Source of the DNA: Jannaschia helgolandensis
Lineage (GTDB): Bacteria > Pseudomonadota > Alphaproteobacteria > Rhodobacterales > Rhodobacteraceae
Assembly (NCBI RefSeq): GCF_900109285.1
Contig: NZ_FNZQ01000008.1
Coordinates: 1 to 64,000 of the forward strand
DNA length: 64,000 nt
Direction: 5' to 3'
The notes beneath the pieces were generated by a model. The model was not told the origin of the DNA. It saw only the letters and a program-made list of their open reading frames with translations, and searched no databases. The first letter of the stretch is position 1. Each line of letters begins with the position of its first letter. Both the position numbers and the translations under genes were made by a program. Positions 27,343 to 35,726 of this stretch are shown here, piece by piece.

Positions 27343-28724
27343 GCCGCGTCCAACCGATAGGCATCGACCGCCGCATCATGGGCCAGCCAACGCCCGATCC
27401 GCGCGGCATCGTCCCGACCCATAAGACCGCGATCGCATTGTTCGGCCAGGTGCAGCGCGACACCCCGCCGCCACAGGTCATGTCGTGCCGGGATCGACAG
27501 GAATGCCCGAGTATCGTCATTGAACCCTGCCAGGTTCCAATATCCCGCCGTTTCCACGACTTGATCCAGATAACGGGCAATGCCGTTGGCGCTGTCGTGG
27601 AACCACCATGGCGGGCCCAACCGCAACGCAGGCCAGTGCCCGGCCATCGGGGCCAGTTCGCGCGCATATGTCGTCTCGTCCAGTGTAAAGGCCAGCAGGC
27701 GCATCCGACTGTCGTTCCCGACCCGGTTCAGCAGTGCGTCCAATCCCCCGACCCAATCGGTCCGACGCGGAATGTCGGCGCCCATGTCCTTGCCGAAGCC
27801 GTCGAGCAACGCCTGATTGGTCGACCGCTGAGACCCGGCGTGTATCTGCATCACCAATCCGTCGTCACACGACATCTGCGCCATCTCGATCAGCATGTGA
27901 CCGTGCAGGCGGTCCTGTTCCCGTGCCGTCAGCGACCCCTTGATGGCTCCCGCAAATAATCGCCCGGCGGTCGCATGATCCAGCCATTCGGTCCTGAGTT
28001 CCGTCACCGCGTGATCGGTTGCCGTCGCGCCCAACTTGCGAAACATCTCGCGCCGCACCCGCAGCGCATCAAGGTATCCGGCAAAACTTTCGCTATCCTG
28101 ACCCGTAAGTTCGCCCAGCCGCTCAATGTCACGGGCATAATCCGGGGCCGCCGGGTCCAGCACGGCGTCCGGTCTGAACGTCGGAATCACCCGTCCGGTC
28201 CAGCCGCTTCCTGCAATGGCCCGATGCGCCCGGAGGTCGTCCAAAGCGCCGTCCGTCGTCGCCAGCGTCGAGATGCCAAACCGCTCGAACAAGGCGCGCG
28301 GGCGAAACTCAGGGGTCTGGAGCGCCGCGTCTATATGGTCGTAGATGGCGGATGCGGTTTCGGGCGTCAGAGGCATGTCGATGCCGAAGACGTCGCGAAA
28401 CGTCGCATCCAGCCACAGGTGCGAGGGCGTGCCGAGAAACTTGTGCCAATGCGCCGCCAGGATGTCGAAGACCGCGCGTGGATCCCGGCCTGCACCAGCC
28501 CCCAGCCCCAGATCCTCCAGCGCAACGCCCTGGCTGTAGAGCATCCGAAAAACATAATGATCCGGCTTGATCAGCAAAGCGGCGGGATCGGGAAAGGCCG
28601 CGTTTTCGGCAAACCAGACCGGATCGGTGTGCCCGTGCGGCGAAACGATGGGCAGGTCTGCCATCTGTGCATGCAAGTCTTTGGCCAGGCCCTTCAGGCG
28701 CAGCTCTGCCATGGTCCCGGTCAT
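27339..28724 (-). CDS. uxaC: Glucuronate isomerase, UxaC
   Basis: A 461-residue amidohydrolase-like isomerase converting D-glucuronate to D-fructuronate (and galacturonate to tagaturonate). The metal-binding SPHGHTDP (about 28-35) and the C-terminal WNLAGFNDDTRAFLSIPARHD block are diagnostic. ATG 28722-28724 overlaps the gntR stop; the longer upstream frame is inside gntR and is not used. It is the first enzyme of the Ashwell pathway encoded here. Confidence 0.95.
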   Translation of the reverse strand: MTGTMAELRLKGLAKDLHAQMADLPIVSPHGHTDPVWFAENAAFPDPAALLIKPDHYVFRMLYSQGVALEDLGLGAGAGRDPRAVFDILAAHWHKFLGTPSHLWLDATFRDVFGIDMPLTPETASAIYDHIDAALQTPEFRPRALFERFGISTLATTDGALDDLRAHRAIAGSGWTGRVIPTFRPDAVLDPAAPDYARDIERLGELTGQDSESFAGYLDALRVRREMFRKLGATATDHAVTELRTEWLDHATAGRLFAGAIKGSLTAREQDRLHGHMLIEMAQMSCDDGLVMQIHAGSQRSTNQALLDGFGKDMGADIPRRTDWVGGLDALLNRVGNDSRMRLLAFTLDETTYARELAPMAGHWPALRLGPPWWFHDSANGIARYLDQVVETAGYWNLAGFNDDTRAFLSIPARHDLWRRGVALHLAEQCDRGLMGRDDAARIGRWLAHDAAVDAYRLDAA

Positions 28725-29419
28725 CGCCGTCTCCCCCTGGTGAAATAATCGGAATGCCGTGCGGCAAGATCGTCCAGCACATCCAGAACCGACCTCAGGT
28801 GCGCACGCATCGTGGCCTCGGCTGTTCTTGCGTCGCCAGAGCGGATGGCCTGCGTGATGGCACGATGCTCGTCCAGAAGTACGCCCAATCGCCTGCCATC
28901 GCGCAGGGACAAAACGCGTAGCCGGTCCAGTTGGGCCTTTTCCTGCATCAGCACGACGGCAGGTCGTTTCAGTCCCGTTGCCTCGGCCAGCAAACGATGA
29001 AACGCATCGTCCAGCGCCTGAAATGTCATATCGTCGGCGCATGCGATGGCATCAGCCTGCGCCTGAAGATTGGCATCGACCGTATCCGGCAGATCGGCTT
29101 GTGTCAGTCGCATGACATTCGCCACTTCCAGCGCTTCGCGCAGAAACTGCGCCTCGCGAATACGTGCGGCGTCCAAAGGCGTGACATAGGTGCCGCGACT
29201 GGGCCGTGTCTCGACCAGCCCCAATTCACGCAGACGCATCAAAGCCTCCCGCACCGGGGTTCGGCTGGCCCCTAGCACCGTGCCCAGGTCCGCTTCTGAC
29301 AACACCTGTCCCGGTACGAAATCCATCCGCAGGATCGCGCCGCGCAACGCATCGAAGATTTGCGGGCCGGCGGGACGGGCCGGGTCGATCGGGCGCAGGA
29401 TAAGGGGGGCGGACAGCAT
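28721..29419 (-). CDS. GntR-family regulator, FCD type, of the hexuronate genes
   Basis: A 232-residue repressor-type protein. Residues about 18-80 form the winged helix-turn-helix with GASRTPVREALMRLRELGLVETRPSRGTYV-type recognition and wing (GTYVTPL). The FCD domain follows (about 85-215), with the FHRLLAEATG and EHRAITQAIRSGD blocks. ATG 29417-29419 is preferred over an upstream ATG at 29440 because the GTATAC-centred operator lies between them. It heads the leftward operon and is divergent from the Gfo/Idh-uxuA arm, so it probably controls both in response to a uronate or mannonate-type ligand. Confidence 0.9.
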   Translation of the reverse strand: MLSAPLILRPIDPARPAGPQIFDALRGAILRMDFVPGQVLSEADLGTVLGASRTPVREALMRLRELGLVETRPSRGTYVTPLDAARIREAQFLREALEVANVMRLTQADLPDTVDANLQAQADAIACADDMTFQALDDAFHRLLAEATGLKRPAVVLMQEKAQLDRLRVLSLRDGRRLGVLLDEHRAITQAIRSGDARTAEATMRAHLRSVLDVLDDLAARHSDYFTRGRRR

Positions 29420-29425
29420 TATTAA

Positions 29426-29437
29426 CCTGTATACCGG
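29426..29437. promoter_or_regulatory. Probable GntR operator in the hexuronate divergon
   Basis: CCTGTATACCGG is a near-perfect palindrome with the same GTATAC core as the site at 3089-3100, here flanked by CC/GG. It sits directly upstream of the gntR start at 29419 and 61 bases before the rightward gene at 29498, well placed to govern both arms. Confidence 0.55.
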
Positions 29438-29497
29438 CATCCCGATCCTTTACAACCTCCCGATCCGGTCCTACCCACGACGCCGGAGGAGACTAAG

Positions 29498-30526
29498 ATG
29501 AAAGCAGCCCTGATCGGCCTCGGCATGGTCGCTGAAACCCATGTCCGCGCCATCGCCGATGCGGCGGGCGTCACACTGGCGGGCGTGATGTCCCGCGATG
29601 CGACCCGCGCTCAGGCCTTCGCCAACCGCATGGCCTCTGTCATTGGAACCGCGCCGCATGTCTTCCCCGATCTTGCCGCCATTGCTGCGTCTGACGTCGA
29701 TTTCGTCATTCTCTGCACGCCGCCCGACTCCCGCGCCGATATCGTCGCCACGCTGGTCGCTGCGGGAAAACCCATCTTGATGGAAAAACCTGTCGAGCGG
29801 ACGGCGAAAGCGGCCCGCGCCATCGTCGATATCTGCGCGGCGGCAGGTGTGCCTCTGGGCGTCGTGTTCCAGCACCGGTTCCGACCCGACGCGATGGCCC
29901 TGCACGACCTGCTTGCGTCGGATGGCCTTGGCACGCTCGCTGCGGTGCAGATCGACCTGCCGTGGTGGAGGCCACAATCTTATTACGACGAGCCGGGACG
30001 CGGCACCTATGCTCGCGACGGCGGCGGCGTGTTGATCACCCAGGCGATCCACATCCTGGATCTGGCGTTGACCTTCACTGGTCCGGTATCGCGCGTGCAG
30101 GCGATGGCCCGCACGACAGCCCTGCACCGGATGGAGGGGGAAGATTTCGTGACCGCCGGTCTGGACTATGCTTCGGGCGCGGTCGGGTCGCTGGTCGCAA
30201 CCACGGCCAGCCGTCCGGGCGGCGGCGATTGCATCACCCTGCATTGCGCGAACGGCAGTGCGCGCCTGGTTCACGGGCGGCTGACGATCGACTGGGCCGA
30301 CGGCACGACCGAGAATATCGGCCTTTCGTCCGAGACCGGTGGCGGTGCTGATCCGATGGCGTTCGGCCACGCCTGGCATCAGGCTGCGATCGAGGATTTC
30401 GCCGCCGCCCTGCGCGACGGTCGCAACCCAACCAGCACCGGTGCGGAAGCCCTGCGCATCCATGTCCTGATCGAAGCGATCATCCGGTCCTCGACCGAAG
30501 GTCGCGCCGTGGAGATTGCCCCATGA
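29498..30526 (+). CDS. Gfo/Idh/MocA-family oxidoreductase (first of two)
   Basis: A 342-residue NAD(P)-dependent sugar oxidoreductase. The N-terminal Rossmann domain opens with ALIGLGMVAETH; MEKPVE (about 91-96) is the family's EKP motif with the catalytic Lys. ITQAIHILDLALTF (about 181-194) carries the His of the C-terminal domain (IHxxD). It is followed by a four-base overlap with a second paralogous gene and then uxuA. It probably oxidises or epimerises a uronate or aldonate that enters the mannonate route. Substrate unknown. Confidence 0.88.
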   Translation: MKAALIGLGMVAETHVRAIADAAGVTLAGVMSRDATRAQAFANRMASVIGTAPHVFPDLAAIAASDVDFVILCTPPDSRADIVATLVAAGKPILMEKPVERTAKAARAIVDICAAAGVPLGVVFQHRFRPDAMALHDLLASDGLGTLAAVQIDLPWWRPQSYYDEPGRGTYARDGGGVLITQAIHILDLALTFTGPVSRVQAMARTTALHRMEGEDFVTAGLDYASGAVGSLVATTASRPGGGDCITLHCANGSARLVHGRLTIDWADGTTENIGLSSETGGGADPMAFGHAWHQAAIEDFAAALRDGRNPTSTGAEALRIHVLIEAIIRSSTEGRAVEIAP

Positions 30527-31524
30527 TCCGCTTCGCCGCACTTGGCATCGACCATCGGCACATCTTCGGAATGGCCGCCAACCTGCTGGCGGAGGGTGCT
30601 GATTTCGCGGGCTACTGGACCGATGGCACGCCGGAGACGCTGGCCGGATTCACCAAACGTTTTCCAAATGTCTCCCGCTGCGACAAAGCCGCCCTGCTGG
30701 CCGACCCTGATATCGACCTGATCCTGATCTCCGCCGTTCCCGCCGACCGCGCCGATCTGGCCATCGCGGCGATGCGCTCGGGAAAGGACGTCATGAGCGA
30801 CAAGCCGGGCTGCACCACTCTGGCACAGCTCGACGCGATCCGGGCCGCGCAGGAGGAGACCGGGCGCATCTGGTCCATCGATTTTTCCGAACGGTTCGAG
30901 GTGCCCGCCATGACCCGCGCCGCCGAACTGGTGGCCGAAGGCGCAATCGGGCGCGTCGTCCAGACCACCGGCCTCGGTCCGCATCGCCTGAATGCGGCCA
31001 CCCGACCCGACTGGTTTTTCGATCGGGCACGATACGGCGGCATCCTGACCGATATCGGCAGCCACCAGATTGACCAGTTCCTGTTCCTGACCGGCAGTAC
31101 GGACGCCACGGTCCTCCGGGCCTACGTCGCCAATTATGCCAATCCGATCCACCCCGGCTTGCAGGATTTCGGCGAAATTGTCCTGCAATCGGGTGACGCG
31201 CATGGCTATATTCGCGTCGACTGGTACACGCCCGACGCCCTGCCGACCTGGGGCGACGGGCGGCTGACGATCCTCGGGACCGAAGGATATATCGAGCTGC
31301 GAAAATATATCGACGTCGGTGGCACGAAGGGCACCGACCACCTGATCCTGGTGAATGGCGCGCGCTGCGAAAAGGTCGACGCATCAGACGCGGGCCTGCC
31401 GTATTTCGCGCGACTTATTGACGACATCCGGAACCGAACAGAGACCGCAATGCCGCAGGCCCATACCTACAAAGCGATGGAACTGGCGATTCGCGCGCAG
31501 ATGCTGGCGGAGGGCACGACATGA
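30523..31524 (+). CDS. Gfo/Idh/MocA-family oxidoreductase (second of two)
   Basis: A 333-residue member of the same superfamily but from a different branch. The start FAALGIDHRHIFGMAANLL lacks the usual GxGxxG and instead has GIDHRH. DVMSDKPG (about 87-94) replaces the EKP motif with DKP. ILTDIGSHQIDQFL (about 174-187) supplies the His-Asp pair. It overlaps both neighbours (ATGA at each end), so expression is coupled to uxuA. Two adjacent, non-identical Gfo/Idh enzymes often form an oxidation/reduction pair acting on one substrate; that is inference here. Confidence 0.85.
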   Translation: MIRFAALGIDHRHIFGMAANLLAEGADFAGYWTDGTPETLAGFTKRFPNVSRCDKAALLADPDIDLILISAVPADRADLAIAAMRSGKDVMSDKPGCTTLAQLDAIRAAQEETGRIWSIDFSERFEVPAMTRAAELVAEGAIGRVVQTTGLGPHRLNAATRPDWFFDRARYGGILTDIGSHQIDQFLFLTGSTDATVLRAYVANYANPIHPGLQDFGEIVLQSGDAHGYIRVDWYTPDALPTWGDGRLTILGTEGYIELRKYIDVGGTKGTDHLILVNGARCEKVDASDAGLPYFARLIDDIRNRTETAMPQAHTYKAMELAIRAQMLAEGTT

Positions 31525-32720
31525 AACAGACCTGGCGCTGGTTCGGCCCCCACGACGCGGTCACCACCGACGATATGTTGCAATCGGGCGTCGAGGGCGT
31601 GGTCACCGCCCTGTATCATATCCCACCGGCCACTGTTTGGTCCGTCTCCGAAATCGAGACCCGCCAAAAGGCCATCGCCACGCGCGTCGACGGCACCCCC
31701 TCCGGCCTGACATGGGATGTTGTCGAAAGCCTGCCGGTGTCCGAGGCGATCAAGACGCAAAGCGCTGACATGGCCGCGCATCTGGACGCCTATCGCATTT
31801 CCCTGCACAACATCGCGGCCTGCGGGATTGAGGTGATCTGCTACAACTTCATGCCGGTGCTCGACTGGACCCGCACCGACCTGCGCCGCCCCATGCCTCA
31901 TGGCGGCAACGCCATGTCCTTCGACCTGATTGACTTTGCCGCCTTCGATCTGGGCATTCTGGGGCGGGACGGGGCGGCGGAGGATTATTCCGAAACGCTG
32001 GTCCACGCTGCGCATGACAGGCTTTCCGGGATGGACGATGCGGCCCGTCGCACCCTGACTGACAATATCGTCGCGGGCTTGCCCGGCGCGAACGACGCCT
32101 GGACGCTGGAAGAGGTGCGGCGCCATCTGGCCACTTACGCCGACATCGACGCGGGCCGCCTGCGCGCGAACCTGATCGACTTTCTGGCCGAGGTCGCGCC
32201 CTTGGCGCAGGAATTGGGACTGCGCCTGTGCTGCCACCCGGATGACCCGCCATTTCCCCTGCTGGGCCTGCCGCGCGTCATGTCGACCCAGTCTGATTAC
32301 GCGCAGGTCACTCAGGCCGTCGACTTGGCCGCGAACGGCGTCACCTTCTGCACCGGCAGCCTTGGAGTCGACCCCGACTTCGATCCGGTCGCCTTCATCG
32401 AAACCCTTGGCCCGCGCATCCATTTCGCCCACCTGCGTAACACCACCCGCGACGGCTTCTCCGACGAGCGGCGCTGCAGTTTCCACGAGGCCCTGCATCT
32501 GGAGGGCGACACCGACATGGTCGCCACCCTGCGCAGCCTTCTGGCCGAGGAATCGTGTCGCCGCGACGCTGGACGCAACGATCATTCGATCCCGATGCGA
32601 CCCGACCATGGCCAGCAGATCCTGTCCGATCTGACCCGCGACAGCGCCCCCGGATATCCGCTGATCGGGCGGATGCGGGGCCTTGCGGAGTTGCGGGGGA
32701 TCATCGCGGCCCTGAGCTAA
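31521..32720 (+). CDS. uxuA: Mannonate dehydratase, UxuA
   Basis: A 399-residue TIM-barrel enzyme that dehydrates D-mannonate to 2-keto-3-deoxy-D-gluconate. WRWFGPHD at the N terminus, NFMPVLDWTRTDL (about 110-122), CCHPDDPPFPLLGLPR (about 235-250) and the FAHLRN and HLEGDTDM blocks near 310-335 are all characteristic. With UxaC and UxuB it completes the route from glucuronate to KDG. Its stop overlaps the convergent kinase gene by four bases. Confidence 0.95.
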   Translation: MKQTWRWFGPHDAVTTDDMLQSGVEGVVTALYHIPPATVWSVSEIETRQKAIATRVDGTPSGLTWDVVESLPVSEAIKTQSADMAAHLDAYRISLHNIAACGIEVICYNFMPVLDWTRTDLRRPMPHGGNAMSFDLIDFAAFDLGILGRDGAAEDYSETLVHAAHDRLSGMDDAARRTLTDNIVAGLPGANDAWTLEEVRRHLATYADIDAGRLRANLIDFLAEVAPLAQELGLRLCCHPDDPPFPLLGLPRVMSTQSDYAQVTQAVDLAANGVTFCTGSLGVDPDFDPVAFIETLGPRIHFAHLRNTTRDGFSDERRCSFHEALHLEGDTDMVATLRSLLAEESCRRDAGRNDHSIPMRPDHGQQILSDLTRDSAPGYPLIGRMRGLAELRGIIAALS

Positions 32721-33652
32721 GCCGAACCCATAGGCGAGAGCGCCAGCAAATCGTCGATTTCCGCCCGCGTCGGCATCGACGCCGCCGCACCGGGCCGCGT
32801 TACCGACAGCCCCGCGCAAGCGCACCCGAACCGCGCTGCATCGACCGGATCGCGCCCTTCGGCCAGGGCGGTGGCGAAGGCCCCGTTGAAGGCGTCGCCG
32901 GCACCCGTCGTCTCGACCACCGGGCCGGCAGTGACTGCCGGGATAGACACCGACCGTTCGGCGTCGTGATAGAGCACACCCTGCGCCCCCAGCGTCACGA
33001 TCACGGCGTGCGCCACGCCAAGCCTCAGCAAGGCATCCGCCGCGGCGCGGGCCGAGGATAGATCGGTGACAGCGATGCCCGACAATGCCTGCGCTTCTGT
33101 CTCGTTGGGCGTGATGTAATCGCAGAGCGCCAGCATCCCGTCGGGCAGCGTTGCCGCCGGAGCCGGGTTCAGAATGGTCGTCACATCCGCGCGCCGCGCG
33201 ATCTGCATGCCGCATATCGCGGCGTCCATCGGCTGTTCCAGCTGCGTGACGAAAACCGCGGATCCGGCGATCACATCCGCCTGCGCTTCGACGTCGGCGG
33301 GCGTGATGCCCCCGGCGGCACCGGGTGCCACGATGATGGCGTTGTCTCCGGACCCGGTCTCGATGAAAATCATCGCTGCGCCCGTCGGCTCGTCGCATTG
33401 GATGATTGCCGGCGTGACGCCCGCTTCGGACCAGACGGACAAGGCCATATCGGCGAAAGCATCGCGTCCCAGCCGTGCGATGAAATGGACGTCCGCCCCG
33501 GCGCGCCCGGCAGCGACCGCCTGATTTGACCCCTTCCCCCCCGGTCCGAGGGTAAAGGAACGGCCTAGGATCGTCTCGCCCATCTCCGGCTGGCGGTCCG
33601 CCGTAAAGGTCGTGTCGGCGACAAAAACGCCAAGGATTGCGACGCCGCTCAT
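32717..33652 (-). CDS. PfkB-family carbohydrate kinase (ribokinase-like)
   Basis: A 311-residue kinase. GPGGKGSNQAVAAGRAGA (about 36-53) is the N-terminal PfkB signature, NPAPAATLP the central block, and TTGAGDAFNGAFA (about 248-260) the C-terminal signature with the catalytic Asp. ATG 33650-33652 overlaps the mutarotase stop (ATGA). Sequence favours ribokinase, and the paired RbsD/FucU mutarotase agrees. However, KDG kinases also belong to PfkB and the hexuronate route here otherwise lacks one, so a role in phosphorylating KDG cannot be excluded. Confidence 0.88.
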   Translation of the reverse strand: MSGVAILGVFVADTTFTADRQPEMGETILGRSFTLGPGGKGSNQAVAAGRAGADVHFIARLGRDAFADMALSVWSEAGVTPAIIQCDEPTGAAMIFIETGSGDNAIIVAPGAAGGITPADVEAQADVIAGSAVFVTQLEQPMDAAICGMQIARRADVTTILNPAPAATLPDGMLALCDYITPNETEAQALSGIAVTDLSSARAAADALLRLGVAHAVIVTLGAQGVLYHDAERSVSIPAVTAGPVVETTGAGDAFNGAFATALAEGRDPVDAARFGCACAGLSVTRPGAAASMPTRAEIDDLLALSPMGSA

Positions 33653-34107
33653 GTGACGGCTCCGTCCGGTCCGACCACGCCCTTGCGCAGCATGATACAG
33701 CCATAGGGCCGCCTCTCGCCGGTCTGGATTACAGCAAAGGCGCGCGCGGCCAGATCGTAGAACGCGAACCGCTCGACGCCCACCATCTGTCGCGTCTCGC
33801 CCGTCGCGGCGATTGCCTCCTGCGCCTCTGCCTGGACGGACGGGATCGTGACCGGATCGCCCACCACTTCCATCCGGGCGGCAAAATCCTCGACAAATGT
33901 GTCCATCGGAAAGACCGACAACACCGCTTCGGCCACCTGACGGGTGTCCAGGTTCTCCATCCGCAGCATCTTGCCCCGCGTCGTCTGCCGCGCAATCGTC
34001 TCGGCCGGAAAATTCGTGTCGCACAGGATCAGCATGTCCCCGTGCCCCATCGCGCGCAGCGCATACAGGACGTCGGCATTCAAAGCCGGATGTATCCCGA
34101 TCAGCAT
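33649..34107 (-). CDS. RbsD/FucU-family sugar mutarotase
   Basis: A 152-residue protein of the RbsD/FucU fold that interconverts anomers of pyranose sugars. The start MLIGIHPALNADVLYALRAMGHGD carries the catalytic His (GHGD). The C-terminal ERFAFYDLAARAFAVIQTGERRPYGCIMLRKG is closer to FucU than to RbsD. It is coupled to the kinase downstream and to the SGNH hydrolase upstream (seven-base overlap). It presumably supplies the kinase with the right anomer. Confidence 0.88.
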   Translation of the reverse strand: MLIGIHPALNADVLYALRAMGHGDMLILCDTNFPAETIARQTTRGKMLRMENLDTRQVAEAVLSVFPMDTFVEDFAARMEVVGDPVTIPSVQAEAQEAIAATGETRQMVGVERFAFYDLAARAFAVIQTGERRPYGCIMLRKGVVGPDGAVT

Positions 34108-34748
34108 GGTGTTCCCTCCTGCAACATCGACCTGACCGCCTCGGCCAGGGCCAGGCCCAGCGCCTGTTGCGCCGCAACCCCCATATGTACACCGTCCAGC
34201 CCATCGACCTCCGCCACGCGGCCCGCGTCGAAGAACGCACAGCCCAGCCGATCCGCCTCGTCGCGCAGGGCCGGCGCGATTGCCCGCGACCGGACGCGCC
34301 CGCCCTGGAACATTTCGGCCAATATGCCCGCTTCCTCGACCGGAACCGGAGCGACGAGCATCACGCGCGGCGCCGCGCCGCCCGGTCCGGCATTCGATGC
34401 CTGAACCACCTGCGCCAGCTTGCCCACACCCGCAGCGATATCCCAGCCGCGCAGCCCAAACCGTGCCTTGCAGTCGTTCGTGCCCAGCATGACGATGACC
34501 AGATCGAGCGGACGGTGGCTTTCAAGTATTGCAGGCAGCGCCCGCATTCCGTTCTTGTGCACCCCGTCGATCGGATCGTCATGAACCGTCGTTCTCCCCG
34601 GATGGCCTTCGCTTATCACTTCGATTTCGAGCGCGCGCGCCGCCACATCGGGCCAGCGCGCCGCTTTCGGGTGCCGCGCGACCCCGCCCAGTTCGGCCAA
34701 CGGCATCGTGCCGTGACTGTTGCTGTCGCCAAACACCAATATTGCCAT
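34101..34748 (-). CDS. SGNH/GDSL-type hydrolase
   Basis: A 215-residue cytoplasmic esterase-like protein with no signal peptide. Block I FGDSNSHG (about 6-13) has the Ser nucleophile, block III MLGTNDCK (about 91-98) the Asn, and block V LDGVHM (about 184-189) the Asp-His pair. It starts the leftward unit with the mutarotase and kinase. Removing acyl or acetyl groups from sugars before catabolism would fit this place; the substrate is not shown by the sequence. Confidence 0.85.
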   Translation of the reverse strand: MAILVFGDSNSHGTMPLAELGGVARHPKAARWPDVAARALEIEVISEGHPGRTTVHDDPIDGVHKNGMRALPAILESHRPLDLVIVMLGTNDCKARFGLRGWDIAAGVGKLAQVVQASNAGPGGAAPRVMLVAPVPVEEAGILAEMFQGGRVRSRAIAPALRDEADRLGCAFFDAGRVAEVDGLDGVHMGVAAQQALGLALAEAVRSMLQEGTPC

Positions 34749-34774
34749 CGCACACGCCCCTTTGGATCGGCAGG

Positions 34775-35614
34775 CTAGCTTCCACTGTCAGCGTCTGCAA
34801 TCCACGTGGTAAGCAGGCGTGCAACCCGCCGTGCCGCAGTGGAGCCACGGCGAACGGTGACCTGCATGCCCTCGGCCATGGGGACACGCCCGCCAACCTC
34901 GACCAGTTTGCCATTGGCAAGTGCCGATCCGACAAGCGAAAGCCGCCCCATCAGAACGCCGCGCCCGGATTGGGCATCCTCGACGGCAAGGGCATAGAGC
35001 GAATGAACCGGCCCGGCCCCGCGACCGGGCAGCGCCTCACCCGGCAGCGCGCGGTGCCATGTCGTCCAGTCTCCGACCCAGGTCGCGTCCGACAGGCGTG
35101 GTCCATCGGTCCACCCGGGGCCCGCGACCGGCACCAGCCAATCGCGCCCGCCCGAACCGATGAACAGCGTCAGGTCGGTGGCGTCACGCCGGGTATCGGG
35201 CGGGGCCTCCATCGCCGTGATCGACACCGCCAGCCCCGGCATCGTCGCCTCGAGCGCGGCCAGACGCGGACGCAGCCACAGTTGCGCGATTGACGGAAGC
35301 GTTCCAATGGTCAGCGACAAGGGCGATGCTTCCTGTCGCAGTGCGGTCTGGGCGACCTCCAGCGCGTCGAAGGCTGCGGTCAGCTTCGGCAGGACGCGCA
35401 CGCCCGCTTCGGTCAGAACGACACCGCGCACTTCTCGCGAGAAAAGGGTCAGGCCAAGTCGTGCTTCCAGACCCTTGATATGGGCGGTGATGGCCGCGGG
35501 CGTCACGCCCAATTCCGCCGCGGCCGGGGCGAAACCGCCCAACCGGCCAGCCGCCTCCAACGCGCGCAAGGCCGTCATCGGCAGGTCGGGGGCGCGGGCG
35601 GGACGAAGTGCCAT
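34775..35614 (-). CDS. LysR-family transcriptional regulator
   Basis: A 279-residue regulator. The N-terminal helix-turn-helix (about residues 13-72) shows TALRALEAAGRLGGFAPAA, ELGVTPAAITAHIKGLE and LTEAGVRVLP, resembling the GcvA/AmpR branch. A periplasmic-binding-protein-like effector domain follows (about 98-275). It is divergent from the SHMT-fold gene at 35727 with two LysR-type dyads between them, so it most likely controls that gene and the downstream aldo/keto reductase. Confidence 0.9.
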   Translation of the reverse strand: MALRPARAPDLPMTALRALEAAGRLGGFAPAAAELGVTPAAITAHIKGLEARLGLTLFSREVRGVVLTEAGVRVLPKLTAAFDALEVAQTALRQEASPLSLTIGTLPSIAQLWLRPRLAALEATMPGLAVSITAMEAPPDTRRDATDLTLFIGSGGRDWLVPVAGPGWTDGPRLSDATWVGDWTTWHRALPGEALPGRGAGPVHSLYALAVEDAQSGRGVLMGRLSLVGSALANGKLVEVGGRVPMAEGMQVTVRRGSTAARRVARLLTTWIADADSGS

Positions 35615-35623
35615 GCTATGCCT

Positions 35624-35658
35624 TCAGTTTTTCTGACCCTCAGTTTCACGAAACCTGA
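35624..35658. promoter_or_regulatory. LysR-type operator dyads
   Basis: Two nested dyads lie 10-44 bases from the LysR start: TCAG-N5-CTGA (35624-35636) and TCAG-N11-CTGA (35640-35658). The second contains GTTTC-AC-GAAAC. The N11 spacing is the classical LysR-type box. They lie between the two divergent genes, as expected for autoregulation plus activation of 35727. Confidence 0.55.
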
Positions 35659-35726
35659 ATTGACCGCAACCGCCGATCCTCGCGATATGCCGTCAGCTTC
35701 GAAACGCCGTCTGATGGAGACCTCCC

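Noticed and set aside
31467-33704. A 745-codon open frame on the minus strand
   Set aside because: It is antisense to uxuA and in a wrong frame of the kinase gene; low-complexity Arg/Gly/Gln-rich translation indicates a shadow.
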